From the NCBI GenBank assembly GCA_944323935.1, contig CALUUJ010000003.1:62001-126000 (forward strand): a stretch of 64,000 nt of DNA, in the 5' to 3' direction. The stretch comes from Candidatus Gastranaerophilales bacterium. Lineage in GTDB: Bacteria; Cyanobacteriota; Vampirovibrionia; Gastranaerophilales; Gastranaerophilaceae. A program made the position numbers and the translations under genes. Each line of letters opens with the position of its first letter. Position 1 is the stretch's first letter. This document shows positions 47,117-56,346 of the stretch, piece by piece. Below the pieces are notes generated by a model that was given only the letters and a program-made list of their open reading frames with translations, was not told the DNA's origin and made no database searches.

Positions 47117-48010
47117 CTATTCATTAAAAAAATTGTAAAAATGATAAAACTGATATGGTGCAAGTTTTGTTTTTTCTTCTAAGAACGCAACAAACTCTTT
47201 TTGCATTTTAATTAATGTCATAGCTTTTGTTTGTGCATTATAAAATCTCTTCAAATGAATGCAGTATCTATCTTTTGGCATTTTTATTGCACTTACAAAA
47301 TACACAGGTACTTCCATCATTTGTGCAAATTTGAATGTACCAATTGGGAATAATACTTTATGATTTAAAAACTCAGTCTCAAAATTATTACTTTGTGCTG
47401 AAATTCTGTCGCCTGCCATAAATACAATTCCACCCTTATTTAATTTTTCTTCTATTTCAATTGAAGTATTTATATCAATTTCTTCAACAGGGTATAAATG
47501 AATATTTTTATTTGTTGTAATTTTTTCTATAAATCCGGAAAATATTTTGCATTGCTCCTTTGCCAAAAAAACTGACACACTTGAGCAGGTATCTTTAATA
47601 TCTGAATTTACAAATGAACGCATTGCATCAACATTACCAAGATGATTACATATAAAAAACGTACCTTTAAAATTTTTTAAATCTTCCAAAAAAAGTTTTT
47701 TTTGTTCTTCATCTTCAAAATATAATTTTTCAGGAGGGAAATTATTTGTAAAGATTTCCATTCTATCAACAAGAGAATATGAATATGATAAAAAATGTCT
47801 GAAAACATTTTTAAAAGAAGGCTTTTCTCCCACTATCTCAAGATATTTTTTTGAACACTCTCTTACTTGTTTTGCATTTATACAAGCAATAAGCGTAACA
47901 AAAAAAGTAATTATCTTAACAGGAGTTTTCCCTAATATTTTATATATGTACCAAAGCAAAAAGAGTCTTTTTGTTCCTGCTGCTTGCTCTTTTATCTCAT
48001 ACCATTTCAT
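47117..48010 (-). CDS. LpxL/HtrB-like lipid acyltransferase of the aryl-polyene-type cluster
   Basis: About 297 residues; lysophospholipid acyltransferase-type fold with the catalytic ICNHLGNVDAMRSF (H-x4-D) and FMAGDR later. Homologues add acyl chains to lipid A; in aryl polyene clusters such enzymes are thought to help attach the polyene to a lipid. The ATG used here overlaps the stop of the upstream methyltransferase as ATGA; another ATG four codons earlier is possible. Last gene of the left arm of the cluster. Confidence 0.8.
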   Translation of the reverse strand: MKWYEIKEQAAGTKRLFLLWYIYKILGKTPVKIITFFVTLIACINAKQVRECSKKYLEIVGEKPSFKNVFRHFLSYSYSLVDRMEIFTNNFPPEKLYFEDEEQKKLFLEDLKNFKGTFFICNHLGNVDAMRSFVNSDIKDTCSSVSVFLAKEQCKIFSGFIEKITTNKNIHLYPVEEIDINTSIEIEEKLNKGGIVFMAGDRISAQSNNFETEFLNHKVLFPIGTFKFAQMMEVPVYFVSAIKMPKDRYCIHLKRFYNAQTKAMTLIKMQKEFVAFLEEKTKLAPYQFYHFYNFFNE

Positions 48011-49080
48011 TTTTTTACACATTCCAAAAGAGTATAATCATGAATTCCCACTGAATATTTTGATTTAACTTTAAGACCAGCTTCATCAATCAAAGAAAGC
48101 ATATCTTTTTCAGAATACATTTTACTTACACCGTTTGCCATACAAGTAAAATACAAAGAAATATGAACAAGAGAATACTCTGCAGCTTTAAATTGCTGAT
48201 TATCTATAAATGGTTCAAGTATATATATATGAATATTTTTATCAGACGCTTTTTCTACATTTGTTAATATTGATAAAATTTGCTTTTCCGAAAAACAATC
48301 AAGAAACTGACTCATAAAAACAGCACCAGACATTTTAGGAAAAACGGCTTTTTCTGATACTACATTAATTCCATAGAACTCACATCTGTTATTATTTACA
48401 TTTTCCCTTGCTCTATCTATATTTTCAGGTAAATCAAGCATTGTAACCTTGCAATCGGGATTATATTTCAAACAAGCTTTTTCAAACTTACCCGTATTTC
48501 CGCCTATATCAAATATTTCTTTAGGATTTTGTTTAAAAATTATATCCAAAACTTCATCAAAACAAGTATCAGAATAATAATGATCAAACTCATACCAACT
48601 TTTTTGTATTTGTTCAGGAAGCTTTGAAAGGGCCGGATATATAGTATGATAATTTCCTATATATTTTTTTAGTCCGATTGGAGATTCTTCTTTAAATGAA
48701 TTCGCCAACTCTGAAGCCCCTAAATAACATACATCTCGCATAAAATTAAAGTTTACTCTCGTCATCTCATTATCAATAAATGTATCACCTAAAGAGGTTA
48801 GAGAATATTTACCGTCTTTTAACTCTATAATTTCTGTTACTAAAGCTGCTTCACATAATGTCTTAGCAGTATATTTTGATATGTCACAATTTTGCACAAT
48901 TTCTTCTATCGAAGCAGAAGTACTTTTCAGATAATCTAAAATACCAAACTTCATCATTGAAGCTATTACTTGAAAAGTAAACGGTGCAAAAACTATTTGC
49001 TGTGCTTTTGCTAAAGTTTCAACGAAACTTTCTTTTCTTCTGCTTTTTCTTCTATATTTAGTTGTTTCTTTATCAACCAT
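48007..49080 (-). CDS. SAM-dependent methyltransferase with winged-helix N-domain
   Basis: 357 residues. Residues about 20-100 form a dimerisation/winged-helix-like domain (FGILDYLKSTSASIEEIV). The methyltransferase domain follows with motif I FDIGGNTGKF and the next acidic strand VTMLDLPENIDRARE, as in polyketide O-methyltransferases. In aryl polyene clusters a methyltransferase modifies the aryl head group, so that is the likely task. Its start codon is only 17 bp from that of the divergent phosphopantetheinyl transferase gene. Confidence 0.85.
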   Translation of the reverse strand: MVDKETTKYRRKSRRKESFVETLAKAQQIVFAPFTFQVIASMMKFGILDYLKSTSASIEEIVQNCDISKYTAKTLCEAALVTEIIELKDGKYSLTSLGDTFIDNEMTRVNFNFMRDVCYLGASELANSFKEESPIGLKKYIGNYHTIYPALSKLPEQIQKSWYEFDHYYSDTCFDEVLDIIFKQNPKEIFDIGGNTGKFEKACLKYNPDCKVTMLDLPENIDRARENVNNNRCEFYGINVVSEKAVFPKMSGAVFMSQFLDCFSEKQILSILTNVEKASDKNIHIYILEPFIDNQQFKAAEYSLVHISLYFTCMANGVSKMYSEKDMLSLIDEAGLKVKSKYSVGIHDYTLLECVKK

Positions 49081-49091
49081 AATGGTAAAAT
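49062..49091 (+). promoter_or_regulatory. promoter giving a leaderless phosphopantetheinyl transferase mRNA
   Basis: TTGTTT (49062-49067), 18-bp spacer, TAAAAT (49086-49091). The expected start point, about 7 bp on, is the A of the ATG at 49098. No Shine-Dalgarno precedes that ATG, consistent with a leaderless message. Confidence 0.5.
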
Positions 49092-49097
49092 TATACC

Positions 49098-49727
49098 ATG
49101 AAGATTTTCTATATTAAGATAAATAATAATGAAAAATGTACAAAACACAATTTCAAAAAGCTTCAATCACAAATAGGAAGATTGATTACGAAATTTGTTG
49201 CCGAATATTTTTATAATATAGAAGATACAAATATTATAATCGAAAATAAAAAACCAAAATTTGAAAATGCAGACATTTGTTTTAATATTTCACACTCAAA
49301 TAATATTGTAGCTGTTGCTTTTGACTCTTTTCCATTAGGTCTTGATATTGAATTTATGAAAGACAGAGATTTTAAACTGCTGCTTGAAAGATATAACATT
49401 AATTCAAACAATAAAGAATTTTTCTACCAATTTTGGACAGAATATGAAGCAAAAATAAAAATACAGAATGAAACAAAACAGAAAATAAGTTTTAAACTGG
49501 AACCAAATTATATGTTATCTTTATTTTCTTCAAACCCCGATGAAGGAATTAAAACCAAACTTAAAATATATGAGCTTAAAAGTCCAATTGATAATATAAC
49601 ACCAAGCGAACTTATTAATTTAAAGCTCGTAAAAGCAAGTAATGCAAAAGAGAATACACTTGTAGCGCAAGAAAGAAGTATAGCTCCTGAGGAGTTTTTA
49701 ACTCCGCTTGCCCTAAATATTGAATAA
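49098..49727 (+). CDS. 4'-phosphopantetheinyl transferase (Sfp-type)
   Basis: Activates acyl carrier proteins by transferring phosphopantetheine from CoA. CFNISHS and PLGLDIE are the P1 and P2 motifs with the metal-binding Asp/Glu; WTEYEAKIK is the P3 motif, with Tyr in the usual Lys position. 209 residues; the last about 50 residues exceed the normal fold and are encoded opposite the 3' end of the MMPL gene (about 220 bp overlap). Its natural targets are probably the two carrier proteins of this cluster. Confidence 0.85.
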   Translation: MKIFYIKINNNEKCTKHNFKKLQSQIGRLITKFVAEYFYNIEDTNIIIENKKPKFENADICFNISHSNNIVAVAFDSFPLGLDIEFMKDRDFKLLLERYNINSNNKEFFYQFWTEYEAKIKIQNETKQKISFKLEPNYMLSLFSSNPDEGIKTKLKIYELKSPIDNITPSELINLKLVKASNAKENTLVAQERSIAPEEFLTPLALNIE

Positions 49728-51640
49728 TCCAAACCAAAACCAAGTATCAAGAAAATTGAAAGAATATGAAACATATTTATTTCTTTAAAAAGAAGACTCA
49801 CAAATGCAAATGAAAAACTTGCCGCTAATATTGATGGTAAAACGATTCTTATCGATTTTAAAAAGTTTTTATAAATAATACTTAGTACAATTACAAGAAT
49901 AAATAAAATCGGCAAAATTAACCTTATACATTTTACTCTATAGTCCTTAATTTTACTTGATATATCTGATTTTAAATCAATATATTGTATACCTCTAACA
50001 CCTTCTATATCAGGCTTATCTTCATCATCTAAAATCATTAATGATTTATTTTCATCAATCATAAACTCAGACAAAATAGAATATTTTTCATCATAATTAA
50101 TATATTCAAAATTATCATTCAATAGTGTATTTCTTTGCTCTTTTGTTAAAAATTGAGCATATTTATTAAGAGAATTACTATACAGATTTTCTATCAAGGT
50201 TTTATTTTCCAATTGTCTTTTTTTAGAAGGAATATACTTGGAAACAGATTGATAATTCTTTAATTTTTTAGAAATAATTTCTTCTTTTTGAAGGATATCT
50301 TCAAATGATTTTCCCTCTACAACTAAAAATGTTTGTTTAAAATTAGAATTTGTAACTTGCGCAAAAAGTTTTTCAGCATAAGCAAGTTCTTTAGATGGCA
50401 CATACATATTTTTTATATTGTCATCAAATTTTAAATTAATAAACCCACAAATTATAACAATTATAACCATACTTATTATGAGTTTTTCATATCTTATATT
50501 TATATCAATTTTTCGTTCGAAATCATTTAAAAAGTACTTACATATTAAGGGATAAAATAAAACAACAAATAAATATACACTAATTAAACCAACTACAGTA
50601 AAGACAGAAATTTGTTTCAGTAAATCCATTTGAGAAAATATTAACACTATAAAAGCACAGGAAGTTGAAAGCAAACTTAATGTTAAGCTTTTAATAATTT
50701 TTTTTAAATCTTTTTCTACAAAATAGTGAAGAGAATAATCTATACAAATACCAATTAATGTTGTAGAGAATACAAATGTCAGAATATGAACCTTATCAAA
50801 CAATAATGAAACTATTGATAACCCTGAAAAAATACCAATAAATAAACTGACAAATGCAGGTATTATAAGTTTTATATTTCGAAAATAAAAATAAAACAGA
50901 GCAAATAGAAATATTGAAGATAATATACAAATAATATTTATTTCGGACATAGAAGCAGAACTTGCATAATATGAATGAATAGGGACTCCTGTCAGATAAA
51001 CTTTTGAACTTGATTGACTGTTTAATGAATCTGCTATAGAAACCAGATTAGCTAATTTTTCATTAGCTGTTGTGGGTGATAGTGTATCAATATTAGACTC
51101 TAATAGTATATATTTATAATATTTATCCTTAAATTGAACTATATCTCCACTTGCTATCAAATTTATATTTGAAAGACCGGTTATATAATCGGTAAAAAGG
51201 AGAAAGGGATCCTCTTCTACAGGTAGAATCGAAATCCCAATAGGATTAATTAATCTTTCGAAAGCTTCTTTTTCTACTGTTTCATAATCTTTGTCTATGA
51301 TTAATTCTCTCGTTCTTTCAGATAGAAAATTACTATGATATTTTTTATAAAAATTAAATCCTTCAAGATAATCAAAACTTTTATTTCTGAAAGATTTCTT
51401 ATCAACTTTTTCTATAAATACTTTTGCTAACTCGTCACAATCTTGATAAGATTTTGATTCTATTAGAACATTTATTTTTGAAGAAAACCTGCTATTCAAA
51501 TTCATAATTAATTCTGAATGTTCATTATCAGGTAAAACCGCCTTTAAAATATTAGTTTCCGTTTTTGCAGGATTAAAAACAGTTAAAAAGCTTAACAGAA
51601 GAAAAAAGAATATAAATAATATTCTAAAAAACTTAATCAT
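49508..51640 (-). CDS. MMPL/RND-type exporter
   Basis: 710 residues. Two halves each with a large extracytoplasmic loop and membrane bundles: one helix at the N-terminus, then clusters at about 230-390 and 565-700 with GICIDYSLHYF and GFGLDYSIF, the paired D-Y motifs of MMPL proton-driven transporters. In aryl polyene clusters (ApeM of E. coli) such a protein is thought to move the product across the inner membrane. It begins 2 bp after the LolA-like gene. Its 3' end overlaps the convergent phosphopantetheinyl transferase gene. Confidence 0.88.
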   Translation of the reverse strand: MIKFFRILFIFFFLLLSFLTVFNPAKTETNILKAVLPDNEHSELIMNLNSRFSSKINVLIESKSYQDCDELAKVFIEKVDKKSFRNKSFDYLEGFNFYKKYHSNFLSERTRELIIDKDYETVEKEAFERLINPIGISILPVEEDPFLLFTDYITGLSNINLIASGDIVQFKDKYYKYILLESNIDTLSPTTANEKLANLVSIADSLNSQSSSKVYLTGVPIHSYYASSASMSEINIICILSSIFLFALFYFYFRNIKLIIPAFVSLFIGIFSGLSIVSLLFDKVHILTFVFSTTLIGICIDYSLHYFVEKDLKKIIKSLTLSLLSTSCAFIVLIFSQMDLLKQISVFTVVGLISVYLFVVLFYPLICKYFLNDFERKIDINIRYEKLIISMVIIVIICGFINLKFDDNIKNMYVPSKELAYAEKLFAQVTNSNFKQTFLVVEGKSFEDILQKEEIISKKLKNYQSVSKYIPSKKRQLENKTLIENLYSNSLNKYAQFLTKEQRNTLLNDNFEYINYDEKYSILSEFMIDENKSLMILDDEDKPDIEGVRGIQYIDLKSDISSKIKDYRVKCIRLILPILFILVIVLSIIYKNFLKSIRIVLPSILAASFSFAFVSLLFKEINMFHILSIFLILGFGLDYSIFRASGVKNSSGAILLSCATSVFSFALLAFTSFKLISSLGVILSIGLLSSYILSLVLIPSSGFEENKDNI

Positions 51641-51642
51641 TA

Positions 51643-52176
51643 CTACTTACACTGCATAAACTTTATTTTTGTACTACCGTTATTAACTGTATTTATCAAT
51701 ATTTCATCAATATTATCTTTCCCGATAATAATGATATTCTTTAATTGAACTTTTGAAGGAGAATCACTTTTGGGAACTAAGCCAAGAATCCATTTCGAAT
51801 TATTTTTTCTGAAGAACAAATCAAAATTCTTCTCAACATAAGAAAATTCTTTTTTTGAAATTCCGATTATTATATCATTAACGTATTTATTTTCTTTAGA
51901 AGTATATGAAGTTGTATATTTCACAGGGTATTCAGTATTAAAAATCACACCTTTTCTCAAAATGAACTGAAAAGTACCGCCCGACTTAATAGTTTGATTT
52001 GAATTAGGAATAAATTTTTCTTGTTCGAAATTGCAGCTGACGTCCTTAAACTGAGGGATTTGAATACTATCAGCAGAAACTTTATTATTAAAAACATCTG
52101 CATTTGCAAATGCATTATTAAAACAACAAATATAAATAAAGCAAACAATTATAATAAACTTAAAAAGTATTTTCAT
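51643..52176 (-). CDS. LolA-like periplasmic carrier of the polyene-type cluster
   Basis: 177 residues. Signal peptide with a long hydrophobic core (LFKFIIIVCFIYICCF then NAFANA). After it, FKDVSCNFEQEKFIPNSNQTIKSGGTFQF is the LolA-type opening (F-Q-x-K followed by a Ser/Gly-rich strand). It probably ferries the hydrophobic product through the periplasm, as proposed for ApeL, and sits between thioesterase and exporter as in known clusters. Confidence 0.82.
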   Translation of the reverse strand: MKILFKFIIIVCFIYICCFNNAFANADVFNNKVSADSIQIPQFKDVSCNFEQEKFIPNSNQTIKSGGTFQFILRKGVIFNTEYPVKYTTSYTSKENKYVNDIIIGISKKEFSYVEKNFDLFFRKNNSKWILGLVPKSDSPSKVQLKNIIIIGKDNIDEILINTVNNGSTKIKFMQCK

Positions 52177-52179
52177 ACC

Positions 52180-52593
52180 TTAAACTTTACAACAAGAAAG
52201 CTTTTTTTTCAATTTTTCAGGTGAATCATAAATACTTTGCATTGTATTAATATCAACACAAATTTGCATTGTTTTCGCTTTGAATAATTTTTCACCAGTC
52301 TTATTATCAAAAATTGTATATTTTATAATTAAACAAGGTTCAATTTCTTCAAGAGTTGAAACTACTTTAAGTTCTTGATTAAATCTGCAAGGTTTTATAT
52401 ATTTCATTTCCATAGTTGCAATAGGAAAAGCTATTCCGTCACTATGCATATCTACATAACTGTATCCGAGTTTATTAAACAAATCACTTCTTGCTGCTTC
52501 GATATACTTTACATAGTTTCCATGCCAAACTACATTCATTGGATCTAAATCATAAAATTCAACATTTAATATTTTTTCTGATTGAAAATACAT
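52180..52593 (-). CDS. hot-dog thioesterase (4-hydroxybenzoyl-CoA type)
   Basis: About 137 residues. VEFYDLDPMNVVWHGNYVKYIE is the 4HBT signature with its catalytic Asp. AGGAGTACTT before this ATG fixes the start; a longer frame extends back over the end of the ligase gene. It is likely the ApeK-type enzyme, editing or releasing acyl chains from the carrier protein. It starts 25 bp after the ligase-dehydratase fusion ends. Confidence 0.88.
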   Translation of the reverse strand: MYFQSEKILNVEFYDLDPMNVVWHGNYVKYIEAARSDLFNKLGYSYVDMHSDGIAFPIATMEMKYIKPCRFNQELKVVSTLEEIEPCLIIKYTIFDNKTGEKLFKAKTMQICVDINTMQSIYDSPEKLKKKLSCCKV

Positions 52594-52618
52594 AAGTACT
52601 CCTAAACTTATTTTGTCC

Positions 52619-54166
52619 TCAAAGAACAAATATACCGGATGAACAAACTTTATCATCAGCCATATAGGTAAATTCAACGGATGATTCTTTCTTAGTTAAT
52701 TTTAACATAACTTGTTCATCTGCTTTAATAATACTGGAAAATTTAATTTTCTTGGCTTCTAAAACAGGAATATCAGTTTTAAATATTTTTTTTGCGAAAT
52801 AGTTAGCATAGAATAATTGGACAACTCCCGGAAGAACGGGCATTATCGGAAAATGCCCCTTAAAAAAGTTTGAGCTTTTTCTAAAAAACAATCCGAGTTC
52901 TGCTTCTTTTTCATTTTGTTTTCTACTAAAGATAAAAGGATAAGATAAATTCATTGAAAAAATCTGTTCAATTGCCACTCTATCAGTTTTACCTAATTTT
53001 GTCTTTGGAATTTCATCAATAAAACGCCATTTTTTAGGAACAATCTCACTGTATTTTGAAAGATAATTTTTTAAATTTTTTTCATTTAATGAACTATCTG
53101 AAGTGACTATCGCACAAGCCAAAACATCCTGATATTTAAAACAATATGCATCGATTACCTCTGCTTTTTGTTTTAATATATTTTCTATTTCTTCTAAAGA
53201 AATCCTTTTTTCCTTTATTTTCACAATCCTATCACTTCTACCTTTTAAAATGAACTCGTTATCTGAAATTTTTTCTGCAATATCTCCGATTTTCATTTCA
53301 TCTTCTATAAAGAAATCAGATTTTACAACAATACAGCCATCATCAGAAATATAAAATATTACTCCATTAACACATTTAAAATTACAGAAATCATTTCGAT
53401 ATGCAATCGTACCAACTTCTGTACTACCATATATTTCTATAATATCAGACTTTGTTTTAAAGAACTGATAAACATTTTCCTTTAATTTATCTCCAGCCGT
53501 AAAAATTTTCTTTGGTAAAACATTAAAACCAACATTATATTTAGCCATTTTTTCCAAAAAAGACGGGGATGAAATTAAAATATATGGTGCTGAATCTGTA
53601 ATTTGCTCAGGAAATTCAACCTTTTCCGTATTAATAATATTCCCCATATACATAGGAAGTATAAACTGGAATATAAGCCCAAACATATGAGCCATAATTG
53701 TAGTTGAATAAAATAATTCATTTTTCTCAAACTTAAATTGTTGAGAAAGAGATTTTGCCTCTTCTTCTAAATTAAAAAAATTCTTTTTTACCATTTTGGG
53801 CGTAGAAGTTGAACCTGATGTAAAAAGATTTATAAAAGTATTTTTAACATCAATTTGTTCAAAATTATAATTCTCCGCTTTTTCAGATTTTTCAGGAATA
53901 ATATAATCAAAATTCAACATTGATAATCTATTTTTATCAGTTAATAGATAAATATTTTTCTTTGCAAATATTGCCGCGAAAAAATTTATAATAAATTCAA
54001 AACTATCATCACCCAAAAGAACAACCGAATTAGCAGCTTCTTTTTCAAAAATATTTTTTTGACAATAAACATATTTTTTTAAATCAGAAAAAGTAATGTT
54101 CTTTTTATCTTTTATTAGAACAATATTTTTATCATATTCAGTTGTATAAAATTTTTCCAGAATCAT
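52619..54166 (-). CDS. AMP-dependent acyl ligase fused to a FabZ-like dehydratase domain
   Basis: 515 residues. Residues about 1-415 are an acyl/aryl adenylating ligase: FTSGSTSTPKMVKK (P-loop), EIYGSTEVGTIA, LKGRSDRIVKI and the catalytic Lys in PKTKLGKTDR. Residues about 420-515 are a hot-dog domain: FFKGHFPIMPVLPGVVQ carries the FabZ/ApeI-type catalytic His and Gly-rich turn. In E. coli the corresponding ApeH and ApeI are separate proteins, so here one chain would both load the starter onto carrier protein and dehydrate intermediates. The start overlaps the membrane gene by 4 bp. Confidence 0.85.
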   Translation of the reverse strand: MILEKFYTTEYDKNIVLIKDKKNITFSDLKKYVYCQKNIFEKEAANSVVLLGDDSFEFIINFFAAIFAKKNIYLLTDKNRLSMLNFDYIIPEKSEKAENYNFEQIDVKNTFINLFTSGSTSTPKMVKKNFFNLEEEAKSLSQQFKFEKNELFYSTTIMAHMFGLIFQFILPMYMGNIINTEKVEFPEQITDSAPYILISSPSFLEKMAKYNVGFNVLPKKIFTAGDKLKENVYQFFKTKSDIIEIYGSTEVGTIAYRNDFCNFKCVNGVIFYISDDGCIVVKSDFFIEDEMKIGDIAEKISDNEFILKGRSDRIVKIKEKRISLEEIENILKQKAEVIDAYCFKYQDVLACAIVTSDSSLNEKNLKNYLSKYSEIVPKKWRFIDEIPKTKLGKTDRVAIEQIFSMNLSYPFIFSRKQNEKEAELGLFFRKSSNFFKGHFPIMPVLPGVVQLFYANYFAKKIFKTDIPVLEAKKIKFSSIIKADEQVMLKLTKKESSVEFTYMADDKVCSSGIFVL

Positions 54167-54564
54167 ATTATATTTTTCTTTTTCAAAATTATTCTAATTA
54201 TATACTCAACAAAAAACAAAGTCCCTATTAATAAATAAGCAATAAAACCATTATATACTGCCCAAAATTTTGTACTCATAAAAACAGAGATTAAAGACAT
54301 TATAAAATTAAAAAAAGTAAGTCCACTCCAAATATAAGTTAATTTTCTTGTATATATCAAAGCATTTTGAGACAATTCACCATCTACTGCCTTCGCAAAT
54401 TTTTGAATAACCGTTTCTTTTGAAAAAGTTGAAATAAAAAACACCAGAAATACAGTCAAATTAGCAAAAACAGGATATAACTTTACTACAAATATTTCTG
54501 TATAATGAAATAACCAAATTACCAAAAAAGTAATACATAAAGAAACAAAAAGTTTCAATTTCAT
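54163..54564 (-). CDS. small four-helix membrane protein of the polyene-type cluster
   Basis: 133 residues with four membrane helices (starting FVSLCITFLVIWLF, LTVFLVFFISTF, LTYIWSGLTFFNFIMSLI, NGFIAYLLIGTLFFVEYI) and a basic end. It resembles the COG4648-type membrane protein often placed between carrier proteins and ligase in aryl polyene clusters. Function unknown; it overlaps both neighbours by 4 bp, so translation is coupled. Confidence 0.75.
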   Translation of the reverse strand: MKLKLFVSLCITFLVIWLFHYTEIFVVKLYPVFANLTVFLVFFISTFSKETVIQKFAKAVDGELSQNALIYTRKLTYIWSGLTFFNFIMSLISVFMSTKFWAVYNGFIAYLLIGTLFFVEYIIRIILKKKNII

Positions 54565-54815
54565 TTTAATAATTCTTCTACAGCATTTACAACATCATCT
54601 ACGGTGCGAATTTCTTTAAAATTTTCAGGGGTAATTTTCTTATTTGTGAAAGTTTGTAATTTGACTGCTAAATCAACCGCATCAATACTATCAAGCTCTA
54701 AATCTTCAAAAAGATTAGCATTAGGAGTTATAATATCTTTTGAAATTTCAAAATCTTCAACTAATATCTCTAATAATTTAGTATAAATTTCATCTTTTGT
54801 ATATTGTTTACTCAC
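54561..54815 (-). CDS. acyl carrier protein (second of pair)
   Basis: 84 residues. The attachment Ser43 is in DLELDSIDAVDLA, the 4'-phosphopantetheine site. Overlaps the membrane protein gene and the other carrier protein gene by 4 and 8 bp. Aryl polyene systems use two carriers (ApeE and ApeF in E. coli), one for the growing chain. Confidence 0.92.
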   Translation of the reverse strand: MSKQYTKDEIYTKLLEILVEDFEISKDIITPNANLFEDLELDSIDAVDLAVKLQTFTNKKITPENFKEIRTVDDVVNAVEELLK

Positions 54816-55065
54816 CTATATTGCTCCTAACATAATCAGCAAGAGTTTTAACTGAATAAAAATATTTTTTATTTTCTTCTTTGTTTGAACTCATTTTTAG
54901 ATTGTATTTCTTTTTTAGCGCCATACCAAGTTCCAAAGCATCAATAGAATCTAACCCTAAACCGTCAATAAACAAAGGTTCATCTTCATTAATATCCGCT
55001 GGAGTAAGATCCTCTAACTCCAATGATTTTATTATTAACTCTTTTATCTCTTCTTCAACTGCCAT
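54808..55065 (-). CDS. acyl carrier protein (first of pair)
   Basis: 85 residues with attachment Ser40 in GLGLDSIDALELGMALKKKY. Distinct in sequence from the second carrier, so the duplication is not recent. It lies 57 bp downstream of the ketosynthase gene, where a promoter or processing site could sit. Confidence 0.92.
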   Translation of the reverse strand: MAVEEEIKELIIKSLELEDLTPADINEDEPLFIDGLGLDSIDALELGMALKKKYNLKMSSNKEENKKYFYSVKTLADYVRSNIGE

Positions 55066-55122
55066 ACTAATATTCCTATTTCTATTTACTCATATTTTAT
55101 AATTAAAGTCAATTTAAGAAAA

Positions 55123-56346
55123 TTATACAATTTTAAATATTAAAGATGTATTTATTCCGCCAAAAGCAAAGTTATTAGACATTATAATCTTTGCATCAAA
55201 TTCTTGTCCTTGATTTTTTATATATCCTAAAGGTGCACAATTTTCATCAACATTATTTAAATTAATAGTTGGCGCAAACCATTTTTTATGAGCCATATCA
55301 ATAGACAGAATAGCTTCTATTGCTCCGCACGCTCCAAGAGTGTGTCCTGTATAACTTTTCAAAGAGCTAATCGGCACATTTCTGTTAAATATTTCGTATG
55401 TTGCAACAGATTCGGCAATATCGCCATGAATAGTTGCTGTTCCATGAGCATTTACATAATCTACTTGTTCAGATGAAATATTAGCATCCTTTAGTGCTAA
55501 TAATAAAGCATTCTTCATAGTTTCTTGATTTGGAGATGTAATATGAGTACCATCAGTATTTGTTCCAAACCCTATTATTTCAGCATATATTTTAGCACCG
55601 CGTCTTTTTGCGTGTTCATATTCTTCTAATATTAAAGTTCCGGCACCTTCACCTATAACTAATCCGTCCCTATCTTTATCAAAAGGCGCAGGAGTTAATT
55701 CAGGATGAGAATTTTTTTGACTTGTCGCATAAAGAGTATCAAATACAGCAATCTGAGCAGGATGGAGTTCTTCCGCACCACCAGCTATCATAACCGTTTG
55801 AAGTCCATATTTTATTGCTTCATAGGCATAACCAATTCCCATAGAACCTGATGTACAAGCAGTAGAAGTAGGAATTAATCTTCCAACAGTTTTAAAATAT
55901 AATGAAAGATTTACACTTGTAGTTTGGGGCATCATCTTTACATAAGAGCCTGAATTAACACTTTTTACTTCTTTCGTCACTTGCATTGAATGAAAATCAA
56001 TTAATGGTTCCAATGAACCGGATGAAGAACCGTAACTTACCCCTGTTTGACCGTTTGTAATTATATCATCACCTAACAATCCGGCATCTTTAAGAGCTTC
56101 TTCAGCAGTTGCAACACTCATAACTGAAACTCTACCCATTGTTCTTAAAACTTTTCTGTTAAAATGTTCCGGAACAACAAAACCTCTAACTGGTGCCGAA
56201 AGCTTAGTATTTAACCTTTCATAAACTTCTAAGTCTTTTGAATAAACAATACAATTTTTTAATTTTAATAAGCTTTCAAATGCAGAATTTCTATTACTGC
56301 CCAAAGGACTTGTAAGAGCCATACCTGTAATAACAACTCTTTTCAC
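55123..56346 (-). CDS. beta-ketoacyl-ACP synthase (FabF-type), polyene chain extension
   Basis: 407 residues with the full condensing triad: Cys164 in STACTSGS, His301 in NAHGTAT and His335 in YTGHTLG, plus Lys330. Likely the elongating ketosynthase (ApeO type), which in E. coli works with a KS-like chain-length factor (ApeC); the candidate factor here is the gene at 58644. The start overlaps the ketoreductase by 4 bp. Confidence 0.92.
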   Translation of the reverse strand: MKRVVITGMALTSPLGSNRNSAFESLLKLKNCIVYSKDLEVYERLNTKLSAPVRGFVVPEHFNRKVLRTMGRVSVMSVATAEEALKDAGLLGDDIITNGQTGVSYGSSSGSLEPLIDFHSMQVTKEVKSVNSGSYVKMMPQTTSVNLSLYFKTVGRLIPTSTACTSGSMGIGYAYEAIKYGLQTVMIAGGAEELHPAQIAVFDTLYATSQKNSHPELTPAPFDKDRDGLVIGEGAGTLILEEYEHAKRRGAKIYAEIIGFGTNTDGTHITSPNQETMKNALLLALKDANISSEQVDYVNAHGTATIHGDIAESVATYEIFNRNVPISSLKSYTGHTLGACGAIEAILSIDMAHKKWFAPTINLNNVDENCAPLGYIKNQGQEFDAKIIMSNNFAFGGINTSLIFKIV

